Assembly: GCA_001247695.2 (NCBI GenBank)
Contig: LGRX02027907.1
Coordinates: 1 to 25,615, forward strand
DNA: 25,615 nucleotides
DNA from: Cymbomonas tetramitiformis
Lineage: Eukaryota; Chlorophyta; Pyramimonadophyceae; Pyramimonadales; Pyramimonadaceae
Direction of reading: 5' to 3'
A model generated the notes under the pieces. The model was given only the letters and a program-made list of their open reading frames with translations, searched no databases and was not told where the DNA came from. Position numbers and translations under genes: made by a program. This document shows positions 1-7,365 of the stretch, piece by piece. Numbering within the stretch: the first letter of the stretch is position 1; every line of letters starts with the position of its first letter.

Positions 1-11
1 ACTTATCGAAA

Positions 12-284
12 ATGATTTACACAATAAAGTCTACCCTTATTGAAGTTGAAGCTATTGCATGCAATGGTCATAACTCGTGGGTGTTCTTGAAAAGAGTTGA
101 TGATGGAACCTATTTAAGCGCTCATGAAAATCATAAACATATTTATTGGAGTGAGCATGCTTATGAATGGGAAATGTAGAAAATTGAAAAAGATAATCAT
201 TTACAATCATATCAAAAAACATTTGCATGGTATGATGAGAAGCATACAAAATATTGGCAATGTCCATCAAGGAAATAGTCAACT
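12..284 (+). pseudogene. Interrupted 5' reading frame ahead of the dioxygenase gene
   Basis: From an ATG at 12 the frame runs 55 codons to a TAG at 177-179, then 32 codons to a second TAG at 276-278, then directly into the frame of the oxygenase gene that has an ATG at 285. About 90 codons with only two stops, both TAG and no TAA, is unexpected for chance in such AT-rich DNA. The peptide has Trp/His-rich stretches (residues 40-54, IYWSEHAYEWEM) and a second part with Y/W/C residues that look coding. I read it as the former N-terminal part of the next gene, or a small upstream gene, now carrying two nonsense codons. TAG is a real stop elsewhere in the window (for example at 19051-19053), so a recoded UAG is unlikely. 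No family is recognised. Confidence 0.4.
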
Positions 285-950
285 ATGCAACTCATTTCAA
301 AAGAAGTTGAGCCAAAATTAATTAGTGATGATGCTTATGTGAAGTATTTAATGCAAGAAATTGAAAACGTTTTAAGAAATGTGAAATTAAATAAGCAATG
401 TAGAGATAAAACCAAAAAAATAAAATTTAATTTGGATTGGGCTTTCTTATTGGGAAATACCATAGGAGCTTTAGGAGGGGGCGGACACCTCACACCTCAC
501 AATACAAAACAAGGGAAAGGGGTTTGTTTGACACCCGTTGAAAATAGAAAATTACCGAAATGGAAAAAACATTTGTGGAGCTTGTCTAAAGAATTAATAT
601 CAATAATAGATAAGGACTTTAGTAAAGGTGAATATGTTGTGAACTATTCAAAAATGATAAGCGGACATTATGTAAAAAAGCATGTAGATAAAGATGATGT
701 TAGCTTTCAGTATGCAATGGCTCTAGGGGATTATAAGGGTGCATGTTTGAGATGTTATGATGAAAAAGATAATATAATAGGTGATTTTGATTATCACAAC
801 AAGATATTAAAAATGGATGGAAGACTACCTCATGAGGTTATATTAAATGATTTTCAAGGTGAAAGATATTGTGTTATTTGGTTTAAGTCTTATGACAATA
901 GGAAAATAGTTGATGACCCTATATTTAATGATACACCTTGTTATGTATGA
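285..950 (+). CDS. 2OG-Fe(II) dioxygenase-like protein (TET/JBP flavour)
   Basis: 221 residues. The C-terminal half carries the signature of a double-stranded beta-helix 2-oxoglutarate/Fe(II) dioxygenase: H133-x-D135 in KKHVDKDD, a distal metal-binding His at 183 (RLPHEV) and the 2OG-binding Arg at 194 (GERYCVIWF). The 'LGDYKG' turn after the HxD motif and the 'GERY' motif resemble the TET/JBP-like group that oxidises methylated or thymine bases; this family call is from memory of motif patterns. A Gly-rich stretch lies at 61-67. The ATG at 285 is the first in the open part, but the same frame extends upstream through two TAG codons, so the true N terminus may be lost. It stands left of the first accessory island and may be host or element encoded. 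Other 2OG oxygenases, such as AlkB or prolyl hydroxylase types, remain possible. Confidence 0.6.
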   Translation: MQLISKEVEPKLISDDAYVKYLMQEIENVLRNVKLNKQCRDKTKKIKFNLDWAFLLGNTIGALGGGGHLTPHNTKQGKGVCLTPVENRKLPKWKKHLWSLSKELISIIDKDFSKGEYVVNYSKMISGHYVKKHVDKDDVSFQYAMALGDYKGACLRCYDEKDNIIGDFDYHNKILKMDGRLPHEVILNDFQGERYCVIWFKSYDNRKIVDDPIFNDTPCYV

Positions 951-960
951 GCACTTGGAT

Positions 961-1304
961 ATAATGAAATTCGCCTTCCGGACTCAAATAAAATTAGCCT
1001 TTCAAAACTTTCCGTACTTCTACTTTAGCTTTTGAAACTGATTCGGTTCTTAGTAAATCAAACATAAATTCTAGATATACATAGCACTTTTCAATTTACG
1101 AATAGATTAGTTTATCTCTTTATACGGTCAAAATAATGAAATTCGCCTTCCGGACTCAAATAAAATTAGCCTTTCAAAACTTTCCGTACTTCTACTTTAG
1201 CTTTTGAAACTGATTCGGTTCTTAGTAAATCAAACATAAATTGTAGATATACATAGCACTTTTCAATTTACGAATAGATTAGTTGATCACTCTATACGGT
1301 CAAA
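961..1304. repeat. Tandem duplication, two copies of a 172-bp unit
   Basis: Units 961-1132 and 1133-1304 start with ATAATGAAATTCGCC and end with ACGGTCAAA. They are nearly identical, differing at a C/G in 'ttctagat/ttgtagat' and a few bases in 'tttatctcttta/ttgatcactcta'. There is no open reading frame of note. The unit begins just after the oxygenase stop codon. It could be a satellite fragment or two copies of a small element. Confidence 0.9.
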
Positions 1305-1514
1305 ATAATATAATACGATTTTGATAATAGTAATATCCTATTAAACACACCTTATAATGTATGATATATTTCATTGGTAATATTAAGTATTAACTAGTAT
1401 TAATATGCAAACTGCAAAATTATTCAAGGTACAAGTAACTCAACTATACTTAGATATATATCTATATATTATACTATTGTACAAAGTGTTTATTGCCACT
1501 TATTATTTTACTAT
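1305..1514. other. AT-rich intergenic DNA, nothing recognised
   Basis: This stretch follows the 172-bp repeat. A short piece near 1339-1360 (ACACCTTATAATGTATGA) resembles the end of the oxygenase gene at 936-951 (ACACCTTGTTATGTATGA), perhaps a partial duplicate. No gene, RNA or terminator is visible. Confidence 0.5.
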
Positions 1515-2018
1515 CTACCTATTTATCATATCTTTAACCTCACTCTTAGAGGGGTACAAAACTGCAAAACTATTTGCCAACTCTTCAACATTTTTCAGCC
1601 GATTGTGGAGGTCGGCATTGAGCGCCTCAAGGCTTTCCACCTTGCTCTCAAGAATAGTATTATTCCTTGAAAGTCCGGTGTTCACCCTAGTCAAAACTTC
1701 AACTTGAGCCTTTAACTCTTCCATATTATCCCCTAAACTTTCTACCTCAACCGTATGTTGTTCTAAGGTAGTGCGAGTAAAATCGGCAGTTTTTGAAAGT
1801 GAAAGGGCCGATTGTAACTCGGTTTTGAAAGCCTCAAAAGTTAAGTTGGGTAAGTAGCCTTTGAAATCGCCGTTGTCACCACGAACTTCGCGGTGCATAA
1901 AATGCCAAAACGCATCAATATCATAGTATTTCTTTAGACGCTCGTCTAACAAACGCACAGTCACAACATCGTCCTTGCAAGGGCGCCCACGCTTTTTAGA
2001 ACTACCAGCTTCAGCCAT
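1515..2018 (-). CDS. Coiled-coil protein with basic N terminus (accessory island I)
   Basis: About 167 residues from the Met at 2018, preferred over an upstream Met six codons earlier because MAEAG is a typical eukaryotic start context. Residues 8-13 (KKRGRP) resemble an AT-hook core or nuclear localisation signal. The middle has aromatic residues (YYDIDAFWHFMHREV), and roughly residues 80-150 show strong heptad-like Leu/Val/Glu/Asn spacing, hence a long coiled coil. The stop of the upstream gene on the same strand lies only about 26 bases before this start, so the two look co-transcribed. Base composition is clearly richer in G+C than the polymerase and ATPase genes. No known family is recognised; a nuclear DNA-associated protein is inference. 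Confidence 0.65.
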   Translation of the reverse strand: MAEAGSSKKRGRPCKDDVVTVRLLDERLKKYYDIDAFWHFMHREVRGDNGDFKGYLPNLTFEAFKTELQSALSLSKTADFTRTTLEQHTVEVESLGDNMEELKAQVEVLTRVNTGLSRNNTILESKVESLEALNADLHNRLKNVEELANSFAVLYPSKSEVKDMINR

Positions 2019-2044
2019 ATTTCTGCAAAACAACACAAAAACCC

Positions 2045-2914
2045 TTAAAAGTCAACCAACTCTTCATAAGTGGGTAAGTTGTTTTCAACTTCGGAAGGCG
2101 TCGTTTCGTTTTTTATAGCGAGTTTTTCAACTAGCGAACGCCTCACTTTCTCGTGTGCGGTATTCTCTTTTTTGAGTTGCGCATTTTCAGTGCTCAAAAG
2201 AGAAAACTTTTCCTCTAATGCGTGCAACTTTTTCTCCAACTGTAAAATAGGGTCTTCTGAAGGGGCTGCAACTGCAATCCGCTGAATATTGGGAGGAGGA
2301 GAAAGACTATTTGGGCGCATTCTAACACTAGGGCGTTGAAACATTGGAAGAGCAGCTCGTGGTTGAATAGCGAGTCTATCCTGTGCTATTTGTTGAGCAC
2401 CCATAATTAAATCGCTATACTCTTGGTTGTTTTTTTCAGTCTCTTCGTCCAAGGCTTGGGAGGCTTGTAAGGCCGCGTGAACATCGCGAGCTATTGACAA
2501 ACGCATGCTAGAGGCAAACCGTCTCTTAAAGGCTGCGTAGTTGACTGTGTGCTGAGTATGAAATGCGTCACGAATAGTACTTTTGTTCTCTTTAGAACTT
2601 GACAGCGTTCGAAAGTAACGAGCGACCTCGTTAATGCCGTTGCTTTCTATCAGTTGACCGACATGCCGTGTGCATGCGCCGTTGCGTGTGTCTAAACAGC
2701 AAACGCATCCTTGCAAGTCTACACTTTCAAACGATAATGCCTCAAACTTACTCTCTTCAAAAGCAGGGCATGGAACACTATTTCGCGCTCCTAATATCCA
2801 CATATTCCTCGGCATTTGTTGGTTTTGTTCAAAATCGGCCAAGTCCCACAAATATGGCGGACGATTTTTAGCGGTAAAGATAGGCACAATACTGGAATTT
2901 GCATACTCGTCCAT
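2045..2914 (-). CDS. Cys-motif plus coiled-coil protein (accessory island I)
   Basis: 289 residues, ATG at 2912-2914. The N-terminal third holds a compact Cys/His motif (residues about 69-85: C-x-CC-x(3)-RNGACTRH). A helical middle (DVHAALQASQALDEETEK) and a Pro/Arg linker (RPSVRMRPNSLSPPPN) follow. The C-terminal part, about 225-265, is a coiled coil (KKLHALEEKFSLLSTENAQL), and the tail is acidic with a PTYEELVDF motif. The Cys motif is shared with the 407-residue protein at 20181-21404 (T-x-NG-x-C-x-RH), so both probably belong to one uncharacterised family. The motif could bind zinc. It is richer in G+C than surrounding core genes and pairs with the gene immediately downstream. Function unknown. 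Confidence 0.7.
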   Translation of the reverse strand: MDEYANSSIVPIFTAKNRPPYLWDLADFEQNQQMPRNMWILGARNSVPCPAFEESKFEALSFESVDLQGCVCCLDTRNGACTRHVGQLIESNGINEVARYFRTLSSSKENKSTIRDAFHTQHTVNYAAFKRRFASSMRLSIARDVHAALQASQALDEETEKNNQEYSDLIMGAQQIAQDRLAIQPRAALPMFQRPSVRMRPNSLSPPPNIQRIAVAAPSEDPILQLEKKLHALEEKFSLLSTENAQLKKENTAHEKVRRSLVEKLAIKNETTPSEVENNLPTYEELVDF

Positions 2915-3735
2915 GGTGCTTACCGTAAATATTAATAAGTAGCTAAGTGCTGAAGTCTTGGGGGGCGATGGTAGCTTGTTGAGGCTCTCGGTTGTAAGGG
3001 TAAGTTGTGTACAACAACTGTGCGAAGTGGATGCAGTACTATTGCAGACCCGTCACTGTTATTAATCGATGCACGCGGAACCGTAGATTAGACAAACAAA
3101 ATTCAATAGCCGTAAGATCGACCAAAAATAACCGTGACGCCTCTGCAACCACTCTGCAGCCCCTCTGCGACCCCTCCTCTGCGCCTTCATCCACGATCGA
3201 GTCGCGCGCGCTGTCAGACGACTGTCGAAACGCAAAGAACTAAAAATTTTGCTACCTTTTTCCCTGGGAACTCTAGTATGACAGTATGACATGTATGACA
3301 TCATATGACACCCCCAAGCACCGCACATGTATTATACGTAAAATTTTGCGAGGAATCTCACTGTGAAGTCAAAAAATTGAAAAATTTTATTTTTCATGTC
3401 TGTTTTTAGCCCTGAATATTATGAAATAGCCTATTTTATCGAAAAATGTCCATAAAAGTCGCAAAATTTTATTTTTTAAAAAAAATTCTTTCCAAAACTC
3501 TTTTTTCTATCGAATATGAATTGCCATAAAAGTTTTATGCAAAAAAAAAATATATTCTAAAATTTTGGTAATTAATTTTGCCTTTTTTCGCTCTACGCTT
3601 AAAAATAATTCCAAAAAGTAATTTTATAATAATTTTTGAAATAGTTTATCTTACACAGAATTTCGCGCTGAAAAAGACTATGTTGGCAGAATTTTTTAGA
3701 ATTGTGCAAAACTTTTTTAATTAATTGTTTTTCAT
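2915..3735. other. Long intergenic region left of core set A
   Basis: 2915-3240 keeps the higher GC of island I and contains a run of CTCTGC copies around 3140-3182 and a CG-rich patch near 3200; it probably holds the promoter of the leftward gene pair. From about 3310 the DNA turns strongly AT-rich with many AAAATTTT tracts and the near-palindrome CATAAAAGTTTTATG near 3525. No convincing gene is seen; open frames here are short and lack coding character. The composition step at about 3245-3310 looks like a boundary between two DNA sources. Confidence 0.5.
3276..3309. repeat. Iterated TATGAC motif at edge of island I
   Basis: Four TATGAC copies start at 3277, 3285, 3294 and 3304 (8, 9 and 10 bases apart). 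The first 17 bases, GTATGACAGTATGACAT, recur exactly at 18516-18532 at the left edge of island II. The spacing suits a repeated protein-binding site or an element end. Confidence 0.7.
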
Positions 3736-4647
3736 TTATTGCAAAGTATTTGGAATAATAAATTCATTAAAGTTCCTTCTAAAGCCACTTGGATGTGTAC
3801 TCTTTTTATGTAAATCAATGAATAAGAAATCATGTGCTGATTGAATTGCTTTATCATAAACTTGAAAAAAGGTATCTTGATTAATCTCACCGCTACATTC
3901 CTCCGCAATTTTCTCTAGCTCTTTTATATTTTTATTTTTAAAAACTAATAAATGAGTTAAATTTCCTCGAATACTTTTATTTAATCCCATTTGATTTGAC
4001 GTGTAATTTTGTGTAGCAAATAATAATGAGACGCCCAAAGCCCCATTTTTAAGTTTCCCTTTATGACGGTGAGTAGTTACAAGTTGATTCAATTTAGCTC
4101 TTGGCAACATAATGTCGTTTCCTTGTACGTCGTCGAATAAAACCACAATCACCGGCTTTTTACCATTATACTTATGTTCGGGTGGATTATACATTGTGTC
4201 CTCAAATTCAATCAATAATTCATTTGGAATATCATGAATTGATTTTGTTTTATCTTTTAACATTTTATTTAATTTTTTCCATCTCTTTAACTTTTCATGA
4301 TATTCTTCGTATTCTTGAGCTTCGGTGTCAAGAATTTCTTCTATTTTTTGGGGAGCTTCAATTGAAGGTTCTAATATATCTTCATTGTCCAATGGTAAAT
4401 CTTTAAAATAATGTTGATTATTATGGTATGTAGGGCTAACTAAAATTAAACGGTCTAATGCATTATTATTTTTCATTAACCTTAATAAATTAGAAAAGCT
4501 GCAAGTTTTACCTACACCTCGTTTTGCCACCGCCAATATAACGGAATGCATATTAATAAAATCTGGGTCCGTATTTATATTGAAAGCACCGCCTTTCGGT
4601 AATTTAATTTCATAATCTTTATTTTTTAATTTTTGAGTTTGTAACAT
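3736..4647 (-). CDS. A32-like DNA packaging ATPase, copy A
   Basis: 303 residues, the usual size for FtsK/HerA-type packaging ATPases of Polintons, virophages and large DNA viruses, which pump genomic DNA into the capsid. The P-loop is at 41-48 (AKRGVGKT), with Ala where the first Gly of GxxxxGKT is expected. Walker B is at 166-173 (VIVVLFDD), and a conserved Gln-containing sensor lies in LLFATQN. It aligns along its whole length with the second ATPase at 16676-17596, including HRH, the C-terminal DLHKKSTHPSGFRRNFNEFIIP region and the 'GEI..DTFF.VY' segment. It heads the leftward group followed on the same strand by the Lys-rich and membrane protein genes. The reading frame is intact. The Ala in the P-loop may reduce activity or be tolerated. 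Confidence 0.9.
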   Translation of the reverse strand: MLQTQKLKNKDYEIKLPKGGAFNINTDPDFINMHSVILAVAKRGVGKTCSFSNLLRLMKNNNALDRLILVSPTYHNNQHYFKDLPLDNEDILEPSIEAPQKIEEILDTEAQEYEEYHEKLKRWKKLNKMLKDKTKSIHDIPNELLIEFEDTMYNPPEHKYNGKKPVIVVLFDDVQGNDIMLPRAKLNQLVTTHRHKGKLKNGALGVSLLFATQNYTSNQMGLNKSIRGNLTHLLVFKNKNIKELEKIAEECSGEINQDTFFQVYDKAIQSAHDFLFIDLHKKSTHPSGFRRNFNEFIIPNTLQ

Positions 4648-4664
4648 TTAAGTTTCTATTAATA

Positions 4665-5119
4665 TTAAAGTTCAGGAAATAATGATCTATAAGCTTTATC
4701 ATAATGAGTATTGGTTTTTTGAGGTGATTGAGGGCTATTATCTATATTTTTATTATTTCTTTTTTTGGAAATTCTTTTCTTTTTAACTATAACTTCCGGT
4801 TCGCTTTCGCTAGAACTAGAGCTTTCATGTATTTCCTCAATAATAACTTTTGGTTTTTTATTCTTTATTTTTTTATTTTTCACAACTTCTTTTTTTACTT
4901 CCGGTTGAATTTCAATTTCGTCCTTTTCCGGTTTTTGGTGATTTTTAATAACTTCTTTTGCATCTAATATTTCTTTTTGTTTTTCAAGATCTTTTGCAAT
5001 TTTGATATTTTTTTTTCTTCGGCTTTCAATTTTCGTACTTCTAAAGCTTTCAATCTTGCATTTTTCAATCTTTCTAAAGTTTTTTCATCTGTTATTTTCT
5101 CACCTTTGCGGTAACCCAT
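4665..5119 (-). pseudogene. Lys-rich 'SLFPE' protein, copy A, frameshifted
   Basis: Two frames together match the intact 161-residue paralogue at 15706-16191. The first starts at 5119 with MGYRKGEKITDE (paralogue MGFKKGEKIADE). The second contains IKIAKDLE-type sequence, a Ser/Glu acidic patch (SSSSSESEPE), a basic patch (KKKRISKKR) and the C-terminal YRSLFPEL (paralogue FKSLFPEF). The switch falls at a run of nine T on the plus strand (5008-5016), so one indel there explains the break. Conservation of both ends and of the acidic/basic layout across diverged copies argues for a real element gene, perhaps a virion-core or DNA-condensing protein (inference). No named family is known to me. The gene lies between the ATPase and the small membrane protein gene. 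Confidence 0.7.
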
Positions 5120-5162
5120 TGTTTTATTAGAATATAATAGATATAAAAAGAAATTAAAATTT

Positions 5163-5336
5163 CTAAACATTAATAGTATTTTCTTCTTGTTCTAGTATTT
5201 TCCTTTTACAATTTATACAAGGTGAATTTATAGTTTCACAACGACTATATCTAATTCCCGTAAAAACAGCCCCTATAATAAGAATAATTCCTGAAACAAA
5301 TGCTTGAAAATCACATGAATTGTTTAAAATGTCCAT
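5163..5336 (-). CDS. Small membrane protein with CxxC tail, copy A
   Basis: 57 residues, ATG at 5334-5336, TAG at 5163-5165. One transmembrane segment spans about residues 12-28 (FVSGIILIIGAVFTGI), followed by a short Cys-rich cytosolic or luminal tail: SRC33, C40-x2-C43 and basic residues. The 62-residue protein at 15306-15494 has the same plan (hydrophobic segment, then RSRC-x(6)-CIKC-x-R), so the two are paralogues and the frame is real despite its size. In both core sets it sits between the Lys-rich gene and the YYKK gene. It may be a minor virion membrane or assembly protein; function unknown. Confidence 0.65.
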   Translation of the reverse strand: MDILNNSCDFQAFVSGIILIIGAVFTGIRYSRCETINSPCINCKRKILEQEENTINV

Positions 5337-5395
5337 TTTTATATAACTTAAACAATTTAAAAATATTTTTGGTTATTATATTATATCCCATATAT

Positions 5396-5671
5396 ATGGA
5401 GAAAGTTATTTCAAAGTTTGGAAATACTTATTACAAAAAATCAGCAGGAAAAAACAATTTAGATGTGGCTAAACATTACAAGATTAACAAAGATAAAGTT
5501 TTAAAACAACGTATATTAAATTTACGAATTAAAAGAGGTTTGCCCATCAAAGCAAATTCCGTCAAATTATACAATATCACTATTGATGATATGATTCAAG
5601 CTCTTAAAAAATCATCATTCGACATACCAAAACAGTATGAATTACTAACACAATACTCAAAATTATTGTGA
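5396..5671 (+). CDS. Small 'YYKK' basic protein, copy A
   Basis: 91 residues from the ATG at 5396. An earlier start would add a hydrophobic, poorly coding leader, and the paralogue begins at the equivalent point. The N-terminal VISKFGNTYYKK matches VTSKNGKVYYKK in the set B copy (14947-15280). The protein is strongly basic and probably helical, with a second region (ITIDDMIQALKKS). It is transcribed in the same direction as the polymerase gene 74 bases downstream. The family is unnamed to me. A role next to protein-primed replication, such as a terminal-protein-like or DNA-binding factor, is speculation from position only. Confidence 0.6.
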   Translation: MEKVISKFGNTYYKKSAGKNNLDVAKHYKINKDKVLKQRILNLRIKRGLPIKANSVKLYNITIDDMIQALKKSSFDIPKQYELLTQYSKLL

Positions 5672-5718
5672 TTTTTTAGTCCAATGTACTAACCCAATTG
5701 AGCTTAAAGAAATAATCT

Positions 5719-5736
5719 TATATATATATTATAAAA
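5719..5736 (+). promoter_or_regulatory. TATA-like element before the polymerase
   Basis: TATATATATATTATAAAA lies about 10-27 bases before the pPolB ATG. Similar AT-only TATATTATA strings sit just ahead of the MCP and several small genes. A promoter role is inferred from position and recurrence. Confidence 0.4.
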
Positions 5737-5745
5737 GCCTCTCCC

Positions 5746-7365
5746 ATGTCCAAACTTAACACCTCAAATATTAAACTTACACCTAGTCAATGGAAAGCTT
5801 TCAACATTGAAATGAAGGATGCAAAAACTAGAAAAGATTTTGCTGATTTACAAGATATTCTAGAAAGTTTTAAAATAATAAATGGAAGAAAAAAATCTAA
5901 AGAAATTATTACAAAAAATGATTATGAAAAATCGTTGAAAACAAAAATTAAAGACAAATACGATGGAAAATCTAAAACTTTCAAAAAATACCGTGAAATT
6001 TCACGAAAAAATATAAATAAAAAGAAAAATGAAAAGGTTAACAAATTTGTAAATAATGTAAAAACTGATATTAAAAATATCAAAGAAATTAAAAAACCCA
6101 AACGCACCGAGTATATCGATAAATTTAAAACTAGAAAAGATATCTACGGTCCAATAGATTTTAATCTTTTTGAAATAAAAGGTTTACGTAGATTTGTTCC
6201 CGAAGCATCAAGTGATGACAAACAATTGATATCATTTGAGTTACAATTTGAAGATAATTATGTAATAAAAAACGATGACATTTATTTAGGTTATCATCCT
6301 GAAAATTTACAAAAAGCTATCGAAAAAATAGCTCAAAGTGAAAAATTAAAAGAACATGGGTTTATTAAAAGTATTACTCTCTTTGTCCACACCGTTAAAA
6401 CTATTAAAGGTGGTTCTTCAAATCCACAATCAAGAAATAAAGAAGAACGATTCAAAAAGAAAAGTTGCATTACATTGAACAACAATAATAATCAATGTTT
6501 TGATATTTCTTTAGCTATTTTGCAACATTTACATTGTAAAGAAACCAATAAAACATTTTGGAACACGTTAACCAAATTCACAAGACCGTCAACTCGATTA
6601 AAACTAGGAAATCAAATAAGGAAATTGGTCAGTATTGAGTCTCATAAGCAAATTGATTTGAGAGACATTCCAATATATGAGAAAATATTAAATTCACACA
6701 TTATTGTATATGAAGAAAATAGTATATGTGGACAAGTAAAAATCTATCCTTTCAATAGTGATGATCAAATATATGACGAAAATAAAAATGTGTATCATAT
6801 TTGTTATGACCCTATTCAAAAACATTACGAACCAATCACAAACATCATTGCATTTTTGGATACTCGTTCGAAATCATGCACGCGTTGCAAAAGTAGTAAA
6901 TGCATTTTTAAAGATAAGAAAAATCGACAAAATAAAAGTTTGATGCATAAAATATATTGTGACAAGTGTGATCGATTCTTTTTTAATAAGGATTGTTATG
7001 ACCATCATTTAAAATCTACTTGTGATAAGATTCATTATTGCAAAGAATGTAACACACATTATGAGACCAAAATTAAACATATATGTGGTCATTCAACATG
7101 TAAGAATTGTGAAGAATATTGTGACTTAAATAATCACAAATGTTATATTCAACAAGTCAAGAAGAAAGACCCTATTGAGAAATTAGCTTTTTTTGATTTT
7201 GAATGTACTCACGAGACGAAGTATTCAAATGAAAAAACTAAAGACTTTCATTTTAAACATCATATGAATTTAGCAATTACTCAATATTTAGATGACACAA
7301 AAATCCAAAAAGCAAAGACAATTTGGTTGAGGGATTTGAACATTATGACATGCAATCCTTTTTAG
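5746..7365 (+). CDS. polB: Protein-primed DNA polymerase B (copy A), N-terminal part
   Basis: 539 codons up to a TAG reached after a frameshift. A Lys-rich N terminus (1-130) is followed by a region with 'SCITLNNNNNQCFDISLAIL' (about 237-256), typical of Maverick-type polymerases. Paired Cys/His knuckles run from about 379 to 470 (CTRCKSSKC, CDKC, CKEC, CGHSTCKNCEEYC). The first exonuclease motif follows, AFFDFECTHE near 483-490, with the DxE catalytic pair. The frame then diverges: the expected continuation sits in the next frame from about 7296. The copy in set B has NLSVTQY where this has NLAITQY, so the break lies shortly after that point, in 7280-7325. One -1 shift, near the CCAAAAAGC run, would reconnect the gene. 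The start is the first ATG after a strong TATA-like string. Confidence 0.85.
   Translation: MSKLNTSNIKLTPSQWKAFNIEMKDAKTRKDFADLQDILESFKIINGRKKSKEIITKNDYEKSLKTKIKDKYDGKSKTFKKYREISRKNINKKKNEKVNKFVNNVKTDIKNIKEIKKPKRTEYIDKFKTRKDIYGPIDFNLFEIKGLRRFVPEASSDDKQLISFELQFEDNYVIKNDDIYLGYHPENLQKAIEKIAQSEKLKEHGFIKSITLFVHTVKTIKGGSSNPQSRNKEERFKKKSCITLNNNNNQCFDISLAILQHLHCKETNKTFWNTLTKFTRPSTRLKLGNQIRKLVSIESHKQIDLRDIPIYEKILNSHIIVYEENSICGQVKIYPFNSDDQIYDENKNVYHICYDPIQKHYEPITNIIAFLDTRSKSCTRCKSSKCIFKDKKNRQNKSLMHKIYCDKCDRFFFNKDCYDHHLKSTCDKIHYCKECNTHYETKIKHICGHSTCKNCEEYCDLNNHKCYIQQVKKKDPIEKLAFFDFECTHETKYSNEKTKDFHFKHHMNLAITQYLDDTKIQKAKTIWLRDLNIMTCNPF

Noticed and set aside
177..278. UAG reassigned to an amino acid
   Set aside because: Several intact genes end in TAG (for example at 19051-19053 and 5163-5165), and the other long frames need no recoding.
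961..1304. Long terminal repeats of a retroelement
   Set aside because: The copies are directly adjacent with nothing between them, and no primer-binding site or gag/pol frame is near.
3007..3328. Short open frames on both strands
   Set aside because: They overlap each other in a repeat-rich promoter region and show no domain, conserved partner or coding bias.
7280..7365. Programmed -1 ribosomal frameshift in polB
   Set aside because: No clean X-XXY-YYZ slippery heptamer or clear downstream stem was seen, and many other genes here have similar breaks in A/T runs, so indels explain it more simply.
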